The notes beneath the pieces are model-generated. The model worked only from the letters and a program-made list of their open reading frames with translations, was not told where the DNA came from and did no database searches. A stretch of DNA of 64,000 nucleotides from Acidobacteriaceae bacterium. Lineage in GTDB: Bacteria > Acidobacteriota > Terriglobia > Terriglobales > Acidobacteriaceae. A program made the position numbers and the translations under genes. The stretch is taken from NCBI GenBank assembly GCA_025462735.1, contig JAOAPC010000021.1, positions 1 to 64,000 of the forward strand. Reading direction: 5' to 3'. How positions within the stretch are numbered: the stretch's first letter is position 1; each line of letters starts with the position of its first letter. Of this stretch, positions 26,578 to 36,000 are shown in pieces.

Positions 26578-27995
26578 TAGCGAAGACGCTTCGCTTTCGA
26601 ATGATGTTGTTGTTCACCACAGTGGTTGGGGTTCTCCTTGCCGCGTCCTATCTTGCGTTCTTTGGCCTCCTGTCCCACGCCGTTCGTACCCAACTGAACC
26701 GTCAGTTGCTGGAGACCGCTCGGCCGGTCATTGCTGACATCATTACGGAACCCGACGCACAGGACGTAAACCGATTGGACATTCCCGGGGAGTTTTTTGA
26801 ACTGCTGGACCCTGCCGGACAGGTCCTTCAACGTTCCAAAAATGTTACGGCGCCTATCGAGCTGAACGGAATTAACCCTGCAATTTCACATCCGACGTTT
26901 GGCAGTGCAACCATCGGTCATGAATCAATCCGCGTTGCACTGGTGCCTTTTCAACAAGGGAAACGAACGCGTGTTTTGTTGGTGGCTATCCCCACACTGG
27001 GTACCAATAGTGTGCTCGACGGGTTTGGCAAGGTCGCCCTACTGCTATTTCCTCTGAGCCTGGCGCTTACGGCCAGCATTTCGGCCTTTTATGTAGGAAG
27101 AAGTCTGGCCCCGATCAAAGCCCTGACGCGGCACGCCGCTCTGATGGCGAGAAGGGTTACCAATCAGAATGGGTTCTGGTCACCGCTACCCGTCTCCTCA
27201 CCCTATGACGAACTGAGTCGCCTAGCCGAGACCTTTAACCACCTGTTCCAGGGCATCGATTCAGCAGTCCGTCAGTTGCGCCAGTTTGTGACTGACGCTT
27301 CGCACGAACTGCGCACACCGCTCTCAGTTCTGCACGGTGAGACCGAATTGCTGCTGTCCAAACCTCGGAATGCTGAAGAATATCGAAAGACTCTGTCCGA
27401 CTTTGGTGACGAGTTCAAGAAGCTGACGCGGATCGTGGAAGGATTGTTTACGCTTTCCATGGCTGACGCTGGGCAGCTTCAGTTGATGTCTGAGCCTCTT
27501 TACATTAACGAGGTCCTAGAAGAGGCGTGCGCTCTGGTCACGTCACGCGCACTCGCAAAGAAGATTGCAATCGTTCGAGAGCTAAACGAGGAGCTTCCCT
27601 ACTCCGGGGACGAGGCTTTTCTGCACCAACTGTTCCTGATTTTTCTCGACAATGCGATCAAGTATTCTCCCGAGGCCACCCAAGTCCGCGTAACTCTAGA
27701 GCAAGAGGCGGGTAAGATTCGAGTTCATTTCGAAGACCAGGGCATCGGGATCTCAAGCGCGCACTTGCCCTTCATATTCGAGCGCTTCTATCGTGCCGAC
27801 CCGCACAACAGTGGGGAAACGCATAGCGGGGGGCTGGGCTTGGCCATCGCTCAGGCCATTGTTCGTGCCCAGGGCGGCGTCATTGAGTGCCGGAGCGCGT
27901 CCGGCGCAGGCTCAACGTTCACAGTGGTTTTGCCCGCAACTCATGCCGCAAGCAACCTCAAAAGTAAACCTGAACAGAAATTAATCTTGGGTTAA
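26574..27995 (+). CDS. Membrane sensor histidine kinase
   Basis: This 473-aa kinase starts at ATG 26574, overlapping the regulator stop by 4 nt (ATGA). Helix 1 (MMLLFTTVVGVLLAASYLAF) and helix 2 (VALLLFPLSLALTASISAFY) bracket a periplasmic sensor of about 130 residues with no named fold. A HAMP-like linker (SLAPIKALTRHAALMARR) follows. The HisKA H-box is SHELRTPLSVLHGE near 242. The HATPase_c boxes are DNAIKYS near 359, GIGISSAHLPFIFERFYR and GLGLAIAQAIV. It phosphorylates the adjacent regulator. Confidence 0.95.
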   Translation: MIAKTLRFRMMLLFTTVVGVLLAASYLAFFGLLSHAVRTQLNRQLLETARPVIADIITEPDAQDVNRLDIPGEFFELLDPAGQVLQRSKNVTAPIELNGINPAISHPTFGSATIGHESIRVALVPFQQGKRTRVLLVAIPTLGTNSVLDGFGKVALLLFPLSLALTASISAFYVGRSLAPIKALTRHAALMARRVTNQNGFWSPLPVSSPYDELSRLAETFNHLFQGIDSAVRQLRQFVTDASHELRTPLSVLHGETELLLSKPRNAEEYRKTLSDFGDEFKKLTRIVEGLFTLSMADAGQLQLMSEPLYINEVLEEACALVTSRALAKKIAIVRELNEELPYSGDEAFLHQLFLIFLDNAIKYSPEATQVRVTLEQEAGKIRVHFEDQGIGISSAHLPFIFERFYRADPHNSGETHSGGLGLAIAQAIVRAQGGVIECRSASGAGSTFTVVLPATHAASNLKSKPEQKLILG

Positions 27996-28017
27996 CGGCT
28001 CAACAGGCGTACAGTGG

Positions 28018-28045
28018 CCTCCGCACATGTGGAGGTGATCCGGTG
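28018..28045 (+). promoter_or_regulatory. Extended Shine-Dalgarno inside a hairpin, TonB-receptor start
   Basis: GGAGGTGATCC (28031-28041) is an 11-nt perfect complement to the usual 16S rRNA 3' end, one base before the GTG start at 28043. CCTCCGC (28018-28024) can pair with GTGGAGG (28029-28035) around the loop ACAT, seven pairs with one G-T wobble, masking the ribosome binding site. This looks like a built-in translational switch or a co-translationally opened site. Confidence 0.6.
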
Positions 28046-31000
28046 TCCTTTGGAAGATCGATTGGCCTAGCGGCAGCGACGTTGTTTCTCGGAATTCTAG
28101 CTTCAATCCCGGCCGACGCGCAGGTCGCGGGAGCAACACTTTCCGGCACGATCACAGACTCCTCCGGTGGGGTTGTTCCCGGCGCGCGGGTCATCATTAA
28201 GAATGTAGCCACCGGGGTAACCACAGAGGTTACGACGAATTCGGACGGCTTTTACAATGCGGCCAACCTCCTGCCTGGAGAGTACTCGGTCACCGTATCG
28301 TCAAAGGGCTACACCATTGAGGAAAGAACCGGGATTTCACTCACGGTCGGTGCGCAGCAAGTTTTCGATCTCACTCTGCGCGTTGGAAGCACCAAAGAAG
28401 TATTGGTGGTCACCGCTGAAGCGCCTTCCATACAACTCAACAGTTCGGACATTAGCGCGGTAGTAAATGAGACCACGGTGCGGGAGTTGCCGCTTAACGG
28501 CCGCAGTTGGACCGACCTGGCAGAATTGCAGCCGGGAGTAAATGCGATTCATACGCAGCCTGATTTTTCAGCAGGCACCGATCGAGGCAATCGCGGTTTC
28601 GGTCAGCAGCTGACTATTTCTGGGGCGCGGCCGCAGCAAAACAATTATCGTCTCGACGGGGTCAGCCTCAACGATTACGCCAATGGAGCCCCCGGCAGCG
28701 TATTAGGTGGAAACCTCGGGGTGGATGCCATCCAGGAGTTCTCCGTGTTGACCAGTAACTACTCGGCGGAGTACGGCAAGACTTCCGGCGGAGTAGTCAA
28801 TGCCATTACCCGATCAGGGACAAATCGGTTTCACGGCAGCGTGTACGAGTTTCTTCGCAACAGCGCACTCGACGCCAGAAACTATTTCGACGGGGCAAAA
28901 ATTCCGCCGTTCAAGAGGAACCAGTTTGGCGGAGCCATCGGCGGCCCTATTTTGAAGGACCATACCTTCTTCTTCGCTGACTACGAAGGCATTCGGCAGT
29001 CGAAAGGCATATCAACGTTTACCACGGTGCCTTCTCAGGAGGCACGGAACGGGCAGATGTGTCATCTGGGGAATCCTACGGATCCTACGGACACTACTTG
29101 CCCGCATTCAATCACTGTTGATCCATTCGCAGCTAAATATCTCACTTTTTACCATCTACCCGATCCCGGTACGGTCTTTGGGAATGGCGATCTCGGGCAC
29201 TACACCTTCGTCGGCCAGCAGATAGTGAACGAAAATTTCTTCACTGGACGCGTTGACCACAAAATCTCCAACAGCGACAGCCTGTTCGGGACGTATATGT
29301 ACGACAAGACTCCTTATTCGGCGCCCGACGGGCTGAACAATGTGGAGTTCGACACTTTGACCTCGCGGCAGTTCCTTTCCGTAGAAGAGACCCATCTCTT
29401 CAACTCTCGCTTTGCCAATTCCATTCGCGTTGGAGGAAACCACGAAGCAGTTGCAAATAATCAGAGCCTCAAGGCGATCAATCCGGCTGCGGCCGATGCA
29501 TCTTTAGGAGTCGGGGGATCGGCGTTTGCAGGCCGCGATGCGACCCAGGTCCTGATGGGTGGTGGAGTCACGGACTTTACAGGTGGGGTGGGTGGAAGCC
29601 CCACTTACTTCTACCATTGGAATTCCGCCCAGGTTTACGACGATGCCTTTCTCACCAGAGGCACGCACTCCCTACGCTTCGGCGTCGCTATCGAACGTGA
29701 GATGCTCAACTTGCTTGCCGACACCGATCCCAACGGAATCTGGAACTTTGACAATCTTCAAGGATTTCTCACCAACCAGCCATCAAGATTTCAAGGTGGA
29801 ATTGCCAGCACGCTTTCCCCACGCAATCTGCGGCAGACTATCTTCGGGGTATACCTTCAAGACGACTGGCGCGCCAGACCAAACCTGACGCTCAATTTGG
29901 GCCTGCGCTACGAAATGTCAACTGTGATTTCGGAAACTGCCGGCAAGCTGGCGAATTTGCGGAACATCTCCGACGCCACCGCTCACTTGGGTAATCCTTT
30001 CTTCAGCAATCCAACCCTAAAAGATTTTGAACCGCGTTTTGGCTTTGCTTGGGACCCCTTGCGCAATGGGAAGACCGCAGTCCGCGGAGGAATTGGGATG
30101 TTCGATGTGCAGCCGCTGCCATACCAGTTTCCGCTTCTGACCAGCCAGGCGGTTCCTTTCTTTTCCTATACCGTGGTAAAGGATCCCACAGCAGTATGCG
30201 CTACCGCCTGTCCGAATCCTTTCCCCAACTTCGGCGGCCAAAATATTTCATTTCCGGTGAATAGATTGCGCAGTACTTATCTGGAACCGAACCCCAAGCG
30301 CAACTATGTGATGCAGTGGAATCTCAATGTCCAGCAGCAGCTTGCTCCCAGCCTCACCGGGATGCTTGCCTATGTGGGGTCGCGCGGCGTGCATCAGCCA
30401 TTCCGGGTAGATGACGCCAATCTTGTGATTCCGACGAAGACCTCGGCCGGGTACGTCTGGCCCTTTGCACCAGGTGGTGGCCCTCTCGATCCGATCAATC
30501 CAAACTTTGGCTCGATCAAAGGAATGTTCTATACGGGGCACTCCCAATATGACGCCATGGAAGCGCAGTTGATGAAGCGCATGAGCCACGGCTTTCAGGT
30601 GCAAGGCACTTTCACCTGGAGTAAGAGCATTGATAGCAGCTCGGCCTCCGTTGCAGGCGATTCGTTCGGCAATTCAATCTCCAGCCTTGACTGGTTCGAC
30701 CTAAGATTGACCCGGGGCCCATCGGACTTCAACGTCGGGCGCACCGTGGTGATAAACGGTGTATGGGACGTCCCCACTCCGAAGTCCTTTGCGGGACCAG
30801 CGCAAGCGGTCTTAGGGGGATGGGAACTGGGGCTTATCTTTACCGCCAGCGATGGAGTTCCGTTCACTCCCAGTTGGGGAACAGGCTCGGATCCGGCAAA
30901 TACCAACAGCGGTGATGATTGGGCATTTCCAAATCGACTTGGCGGATCAGGTTGCAGTAAGCTGACGAACCCTGGGAATCCCAACCAGTACATTAAAACA

Positions 31001-31456
31001 GGGTGTTTCTCAGTTCCCACCGCTCCAAATTTAGCGTTCTGGAACGCGAACTGCAATCCCTCGCCGGCGAGCTTGGTGGACGCGAACGGGAACCAAATTA
31101 CCATTAGCCACCCGCTGACTCCAATCACAGACGGAGCGGGTTGGCTTCCAGCTCTGCCATGCTTTAATCTCCGCGGCAACGCCGGACGAAATACTATCAC
31201 CGGGCCGGGCGTAACCGAGCTCGACTTCTCTCTATTTAAGAACAACTACATTCCGAGAATCTCGGAAAGATTCAATGTGCAGTTCCGCGCGGAACTCTTC
31301 AATATTCTCAATCATGCCAACTTTGCTCCACCCTCGACCCCAACCAATACAGACATTTTCGATGGGACAGGACTTCTGAACTCCGGGGCTGGTCAAGTGA
31401 CGCGGACCACCACTACGGCGCGAGAGATTCAGCTCGCCGTCAAAGTGATCTTCTAG
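28043..31456 (+). CDS. TonB-dependent receptor with N-terminal carboxypeptidase-regulatory domain
   Basis: This 1137-aa outer-membrane importer has a signal peptide (LAAATLFLGILASIPADAQ). A CarboxypepD_reg-like beta-sandwich follows (residues about 30-110, GTITDSSGGVVPGARVIIKN). The plug domain shows VRELPLNGRSWTDLAELQPG and YRLDGVSLNDYANG. The 22-strand barrel ends in the aromatic-terminated VKVIF. This is the giant Oar-like type common in Acidobacteriota. The start is GTG 28043. It is downstream of the two-component pair and upstream of an MmgE/PrpD gene. The ligand is unknown, but context suggests the locus substrate. Confidence 0.93.
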   Translation: MSFGRSIGLAAATLFLGILASIPADAQVAGATLSGTITDSSGGVVPGARVIIKNVATGVTTEVTTNSDGFYNAANLLPGEYSVTVSSKGYTIEERTGISLTVGAQQVFDLTLRVGSTKEVLVVTAEAPSIQLNSSDISAVVNETTVRELPLNGRSWTDLAELQPGVNAIHTQPDFSAGTDRGNRGFGQQLTISGARPQQNNYRLDGVSLNDYANGAPGSVLGGNLGVDAIQEFSVLTSNYSAEYGKTSGGVVNAITRSGTNRFHGSVYEFLRNSALDARNYFDGAKIPPFKRNQFGGAIGGPILKDHTFFFADYEGIRQSKGISTFTTVPSQEARNGQMCHLGNPTDPTDTTCPHSITVDPFAAKYLTFYHLPDPGTVFGNGDLGHYTFVGQQIVNENFFTGRVDHKISNSDSLFGTYMYDKTPYSAPDGLNNVEFDTLTSRQFLSVEETHLFNSRFANSIRVGGNHEAVANNQSLKAINPAAADASLGVGGSAFAGRDATQVLMGGGVTDFTGGVGGSPTYFYHWNSAQVYDDAFLTRGTHSLRFGVAIEREMLNLLADTDPNGIWNFDNLQGFLTNQPSRFQGGIASTLSPRNLRQTIFGVYLQDDWRARPNLTLNLGLRYEMSTVISETAGKLANLRNISDATAHLGNPFFSNPTLKDFEPRFGFAWDPLRNGKTAVRGGIGMFDVQPLPYQFPLLTSQAVPFFSYTVVKDPTAVCATACPNPFPNFGGQNISFPVNRLRSTYLEPNPKRNYVMQWNLNVQQQLAPSLTGMLAYVGSRGVHQPFRVDDANLVIPTKTSAGYVWPFAPGGGPLDPINPNFGSIKGMFYTGHSQYDAMEAQLMKRMSHGFQVQGTFTWSKSIDSSSASVAGDSFGNSISSLDWFDLRLTRGPSDFNVGRTVVINGVWDVPTPKSFAGPAQAVLGGWELGLIFTASDGVPFTPSWGTGSDPANTNSGDDWAFPNRLGGSGCSKLTNPGNPNQYIKTGCFSVPTAPNLAFWNANCNPSPASLVDANGNQITISHPLTPITDGAGWLPALPCFNLRGNAGRNTITGPGVTELDFSLFKNNYIPRISERFNVQFRAELFNILNHANFAPPSTPTNTDIFDGTGLLNSGAGQVTRTTTTAREIQLAVKVIF

Positions 31457-31507
31457 TTTGTGGAGCACCGAGCCGTAATTGCCGCGGCAGTGCTCGGCAG
31501 CAAAAGT

Positions 31508-31544
31508 CCGCGGGTTGTCATTAGCCCTGCCCCGCAACCCGCGG
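31508..31544. terminator. GC-rich hairpin after the TonB-receptor gene
   Basis: CCGCGGGTTG (31508-31517) and CAACCCGCGG (31535-31544) form a perfect 10-bp stem with a 17-nt loop, about 50 bp past the receptor stop. There is no T-run. It could stabilise the receptor message or partly attenuate the downstream MmgE/PrpD gene. Confidence 0.4.
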
Positions 31545-31629
31545 GCGCCTTGAGCGTCATTCGTAACCGCTACTCGTGACCGTTATTAGGATGAATCTCG
31601 CAAGATGATCTTCTTACCCAAGGTGAAAT

Positions 31630-33123
31630 GTGAATTCCGAAGACCGCTATGCAGAACCGCAGCCTGAATCTCGCCCGCTAAACCTCACCCGGCGCAGTCT
31701 GTTGCAGAACTCTGTTTGGATTGCCGCTGCGTCAATGCTTCCACGCTTAGCCGCAGCGGCCGCACATGAAATTAGTCCGGTCATGGAGAAGCTCAGCTCG
31801 TATATGGCCGAGGCCCGCAATCGCGCGCTACCCGACAAGGTGGTTCAGGAAACAGAGCACCACATCCTGGACACAATGGCTGCGATGGTCTCAGGGTCCG
31901 AACTGCCTCCCGGCCACATGGCTATCGACTTCGCTCGCTCGTACGGTGGAGAGAAAGTCGCCACTGTAGTCGCCTCTCAAATCCTGTGTGGACCCATCGA
32001 AGCGGCATTTGCGAACGGCGAACTCGCGCATTCCGATGAAACCGACGACGACTTCACTACCGGAGGAGCGCATCCTGGATGCGCCCTCGTCCCCGCAGCG
32101 CTGGCTGCAGGAGAGCACTTCGGCGTCAGTGGCACGCATTTCTTGCGGGCCGTTACACTCGGCTACGACATAGCCCTGAGGGCCATGAAGACGGTCGGTG
32201 TTGCAATGAAAGAAACACACAATTTGGTGGGGACCATGGGGGCAACGGCGGCGGCGGGGTGCACTGCAAGTCTCAATGCGCAACAGATGCGCTGGCTGGT
32301 TGATTATGCGGCGCAACAGGCTGGCGCTGGCATCGGCGCATGGCGGCGCGACACTGAACATATTGAGAAAGCGTTTTTGTTTGGCGCTATGGGGGCACGC
32401 AATGGAGTCAACGCTGCCCTGGTGGTTCATTCCGGCTGGACTGGAGTTGACGACGTTCTTTCCGGTCCGAACAACTTTGTGGAGTCATACAATCCCAAAG
32501 CCGATGCCGCAGGCATGGTCGATCAACTGGGCGAGGTCTATGGGGTAACACTGACGACGCTCAAGAAGTGGACGACCGGAGGTCCCATTCAAGCTCCACT
32601 GGACGCACTGGAGAACTTGCAGAAACGCCGGCCCTTCCAGGCGGATCAAGTAAAAGACGTGGTGGTACGTGTCGCTACCAGCGCGGCCTATACCGTCAAC
32701 AACCGCGATATGCCGGATATCTGTCTGCAGCACTTGGTCGCAATAATGCTGCTCGACAAGACGGTTTCCTTCCACGCAGCCCACGATAAGGCACGCATGC
32801 AAGACCCGTCTGTTCTTCGTGAGCGCGCTAAGGTGCAACTCGTACCTGATGCAGACTTGGAGAAGCTGATACCGGTGCGGGTGGCGGTGGTTGAAGTAAC
32901 GCTGTCCGACGGCACGCGCCTTAGCGAGCGGGTTGAGCACGTGCGCGGCACTCCTGAAAATCCAATGACTCGGGATGAAGTGGTAGCAAAAGCGCGCGAG
33001 TTGATGACGCCGGTCCTCGGTTCGGACAAGTGTTCGAAGCTGATTGAGCGCGTGCTTGCACTCGACACGGTGAAAGACATCCGAGAACTTCGGCCGCTAC
33101 TTCAGGTGCCTGATCGGAAATAA
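31630..33123 (+). CDS. MmgE/PrpD-family protein with Tat signal (copy 2)
   Basis: The 497-aa protein starts at GTG 31630 (GGTGA upstream) and carries a twin-arginine signal, LTRRSLLQNSVWIAAASMLPRLAAAAA (R21-R22). The MmgE/PrpD body follows: KLSSYMAEARNRALPDKVVQ, FANGELAHSDETDDDFTTGG, HPGCALVPAALAAGEHFGVSG and a C-terminal KARELMTPVLG. The family includes methylcitrate dehydratase and cis-aconitate decarboxylase-type lyases, usually cytosolic. It is clearly diverged from the copy at 19150-20655. Export of both makes a periplasmic acid-transforming step plausible; activity is unproven. Confidence 0.88.
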   Translation: MNSEDRYAEPQPESRPLNLTRRSLLQNSVWIAAASMLPRLAAAAAHEISPVMEKLSSYMAEARNRALPDKVVQETEHHILDTMAAMVSGSELPPGHMAIDFARSYGGEKVATVVASQILCGPIEAAFANGELAHSDETDDDFTTGGAHPGCALVPAALAAGEHFGVSGTHFLRAVTLGYDIALRAMKTVGVAMKETHNLVGTMGATAAAGCTASLNAQQMRWLVDYAAQQAGAGIGAWRRDTEHIEKAFLFGAMGARNGVNAALVVHSGWTGVDDVLSGPNNFVESYNPKADAAGMVDQLGEVYGVTLTTLKKWTTGGPIQAPLDALENLQKRRPFQADQVKDVVVRVATSAAYTVNNRDMPDICLQHLVAIMLLDKTVSFHAAHDKARMQDPSVLRERAKVQLVPDADLEKLIPVRVAVVEVTLSDGTRLSERVEHVRGTPENPMTRDEVVAKARELMTPVLGSDKCSKLIERVLALDTVKDIRELRPLLQVPDRK

Positions 33124-33150
33124 GCGGGAGCCGGGCTGCCGACAAACCTC

Positions 33151-34659
33151 ATGAAGCCGTCAACAAGAGCTACGGTAGTGCTATTGGGTGTCGCTGTCTG
33201 CGGATTGTTCCTCGGAGTGGCAGCCAAGGCGCAACAAGCGGCGGTCGCGGCATCATCAGAGGCTCCGCCAGCGGCTAGAACAGCTTCACATTCTGCCGCT
33301 ACCGATGCTCTTGATTTCGAAGTTTTTAAAATGAAGGTCGAGCCGATTTTTTTGAAGCAGCGCCCGGGACACGCCCGCTGCTATGGTTGCCACATCCTTC
33401 CCAACAGAGGTTTCCATCTCGAGCCGCTATCACCGGGGACCGCGGCGTGGAACGACGACCAATCGCAGCTTAACTTCCAGCACGTCCTGCAGCATGTCGT
33501 TCCCGGAGATCCCGCGTCCAGCAGGCTCTTGCTTCATCCGCTTGCACCTGAGGCCGGAGGGGATTCGTTTCACTCAGGTGGCAGGCAGTTCGCATCGCAG
33601 AACGACCCTGACTGGTTAGTCATCGCCGCATGGGTACGAAGCGCCCGGACTGAAGCTGTTTCTGAGTCATCAGCGACGGGGAAAGTGCGGATTTATGTCA
33701 CGAACAGCGCCAGCGACACAATTGATGTGATTGATCCCGCGACGAATAAGGTCGTGCAGGTAATTAATGGCATAGAGTTGCCGCATGGCATCGTGTTTTC
33801 TCCTGATGGAGCGCGCATTTACGTGAGCAATGAATTTGAGAGCGTGCTCGACGTAGTCGATCGGCAGAGCGGAGAAATTCTCCAGAAAGTCTCTCTTAGT
33901 GCTCGGCCTAACAATCTCACCATTACCAAGGATGGTAGCCGGGTGCTGGTGGGTATCCGCACGGAACCGGGAATCATTGATGTGATCGACACGACTTCCC
34001 TTACCCGGGTCAAGAGCATTCCCGTAGATGGCGGCGTACATAATGTGTTCGTCACACCCGATGGCAGGTACGCGGTCAGCGGTTCTATAGAAAAGAAGAC
34101 CGCCACAATCGTCGACCTCAATACGGACAAGGCGATTTGGGTAGTCAAATTCGATCGAGCAGTCCGACCCATGGCCTTCGAAACGAATCGTGATGGTTCG
34201 ACCAGCCGCATCTTCGTGCAGCTCTCGGGCTTTAACGGATTTGCGGTCGTGGATTTCGCGAAGCGTGCCGAGGTGGCGAGAATCAAACTGCCTGACAAAC
34301 CCAGCGGATTCGGAATATTCGAGGGCCGTACCGGAGTTCCCTCTCACGGAATTGCGACCGCGCCGGACGGGAAATCGCTCTGGATCAACAGCACTCTGGC
34401 GAATGCTGTCTTCAAATACTCTCTCCCTGATCTAGAGTTGATGGGATATGCAGCTCTGCCCGAAGTTCAGCCACTGGGGCGTCCGCCAAGTGGCTCCGTG
34501 CCTGAGTGGATTACGTTTACGCCAGACAGTAAAGTTGTATATGTTTCGAACTCAGGAGCGGAATCGGTGTCTGCCATAGACGCGAATACGCTGAAACAAA
34601 TAGCGGTCATACCAGTAGGAGAAGTACCTAAACGGATCAATACGTTGATCCTTCACTGA
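33151..34659 (+). CDS. Exported cytochrome c / YVTN beta-propeller fusion
   Basis: The 502-aa protein has a signal peptide (VVLLGVAVCGLFLGVAAKAQ). A cytochrome-type module at about 50-160 has one heme c site, C77-Y-G-C80-H81, inside FKMKVEPIFLKQRPGHA and VVPGDPASSRLLLHPLAPEA. This resembles the c-type cytochrome cassette common in Acidobacteriota and Planctomycetes. From about 175 a YVTN/YncE-like seven-bladed propeller follows (TNSASDTIDVIDPATNKVVQ, LPHGIVFSPDGARIYVSN). An electron-transfer or sensing role in the periplasm is likely; a quinoprotein partner is possible. It lies 27 bp after the MmgE/PrpD gene, so the two form one unit. Confidence 0.86.
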   Translation: MKPSTRATVVLLGVAVCGLFLGVAAKAQQAAVAASSEAPPAARTASHSAATDALDFEVFKMKVEPIFLKQRPGHARCYGCHILPNRGFHLEPLSPGTAAWNDDQSQLNFQHVLQHVVPGDPASSRLLLHPLAPEAGGDSFHSGGRQFASQNDPDWLVIAAWVRSARTEAVSESSATGKVRIYVTNSASDTIDVIDPATNKVVQVINGIELPHGIVFSPDGARIYVSNEFESVLDVVDRQSGEILQKVSLSARPNNLTITKDGSRVLVGIRTEPGIIDVIDTTSLTRVKSIPVDGGVHNVFVTPDGRYAVSGSIEKKTATIVDLNTDKAIWVVKFDRAVRPMAFETNRDGSTSRIFVQLSGFNGFAVVDFAKRAEVARIKLPDKPSGFGIFEGRTGVPSHGIATAPDGKSLWINSTLANAVFKYSLPDLELMGYAALPEVQPLGRPPSGSVPEWITFTPDSKVVYVSNSGAESVSAIDANTLKQIAVIPVGEVPKRINTLILH

Positions 34660-34725
34660 TCTTCTGATTGACGATCTTCGACCCTCGGGTGTGGACGAAT
34701 TAAAATTGGCTGAGCCGCAGTTCTG

Positions 34726-35943
34726 ATGAACTTGAAGAACACAATCCGGGAAGCGACCGCCGCGCTAACGCGTAACTGGGTGAGAAGCGTGCTCACCATT
34801 TTGGGTATCTCGGTGGGGGTGGGCGCGTTCATCTGCGTGGTGGCGATTGGAAATGCCGGCAGCAGCAGCATCGAGAGCCAGCTTCAGAGTCTGGGAGACA
34901 ACTTTATTTGGATTGAGGCTGGAAGCCGCGCCAGAAACGGCGTCCGCTACGGGGCGCGTGGTGATCGCACTTTGATTCTCGGCGACGCTACTGCGATCGC
35001 GGAGCAGATCCCTCTCGTTAAGAGTATGTCCCCCAATGCGGATGGAAGTCTTCAGGTCATCTACGAGGGAGAAAACTGGTCTACGCGTTTTCGAGGCGTC
35101 ACTCCAGTCTTTCTGCAAATTCGAAGATGGAACATGAGATTGGGTACTTTCTTCACCGATGCCGACGTGGAAGCAGCCGCGCCGGTTTGCGTTCTGGGGC
35201 AGACGGTGGTGGACAACCTCTTCGGCACCGATGATCCCGTCGGCAAGTCCGTACGCGTGCAGAGCATGCCTTGCAAGGTGGTTGGTGTGTTGCAGGCCAA
35301 AGGGTTTTCCGCGACCGGCCAAGACCAGGACGATTTTATTGTGATGCCCTTCACCACCGCCCAAAAAAGGATCACCGGAACGTTCTGGCTTGACGACATC
35401 TTCTGTTCGGCTGTCTCACGCGAAGCCATGCCTGAAGCCACAAAGCAGATCGTGGCCCTGCTGCGTGAGCGCCACCATCTCAATCCGGCGGAAGATGACG
35501 ATTTTAACGTCCGCCGTCCGGAAGACGTAGTACAAGCTCAGCTTGCCACCAGCCGAATTATGACCATACTTCTGGCGAGCGTCGCTTCCTTGTCCTTGCT
35601 CGTGGGCGGCATCGGCATCATGAACATCATGCTGGTATCTGTCACTCAACGCACGCGAGAGATTGGACTGCGGCTGGCTGTAGGCGCGACCGAATCTGAT
35701 GTCCAACTGCAATTCCTAAGCGAAGCCATCGCGCTAAGCCTTCTGGGTGGATTGCTAGGCCTGTTGGCGGGGTTCCTTTCGTCCGCGTTGGTTGAGAACC
35801 TGTTTCAAATGCCCACGAAGCTTTCTCCTGAGATTTTTGCCATCGGTGGCATATTCTCCGCCAGCATCGGAATTCTTTTCGGCTACTACCCTGCCCACAA
35901 AGCGTCTCAGCTCGACCCGATCCAGGGTCTTCGCTACGAATAG
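34726..35943 (+). CDS. MacB/FtsX-like ABC transporter permease (lone copy)
   Basis: The 405-aa permease has an N-terminal helix (VRSVLTILGISVGVGAFICVVAIG), a large periplasmic MacB core domain, and three C-terminal FtsX-type helices. These include SLLVGGIGIMNIMLVSVTQRTREIGLRLAVGA and an ending in ASQLDPIQGLRYE. It closely parallels the permease encoded convergently at 36001-37221 and shares the motif GIGIMNIMLVSVT.RTREIGLR. It has no ATPase of its own, so it may use the ATPase at 37244-38029. It is 66 bp after the propeller-fusion gene, with co-transcription uncertain. Confidence 0.92.
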   Translation: MNLKNTIREATAALTRNWVRSVLTILGISVGVGAFICVVAIGNAGSSSIESQLQSLGDNFIWIEAGSRARNGVRYGARGDRTLILGDATAIAEQIPLVKSMSPNADGSLQVIYEGENWSTRFRGVTPVFLQIRRWNMRLGTFFTDADVEAAAPVCVLGQTVVDNLFGTDDPVGKSVRVQSMPCKVVGVLQAKGFSATGQDQDDFIVMPFTTAQKRITGTFWLDDIFCSAVSREAMPEATKQIVALLRERHHLNPAEDDDFNVRRPEDVVQAQLATSRIMTILLASVASLSLLVGGIGIMNIMLVSVTQRTREIGLRLAVGATESDVQLQFLSEAIALSLLGGLLGLLAGFLSSALVENLFQMPTKLSPEIFAIGGIFSASIGILFGYYPAHKASQLDPIQGLRYE

Positions 35944-36000
35944 TTCAGATTTTCCGTTAGGCCTTGTCGACGCATTCCCCGACTATCGAAACTCATCCCA

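Noticed and set aside
33819-34298. 159-codon minus-strand frame inside the propeller-fusion gene
   Set aside because: Antisense shadow, with no start signal or domain.
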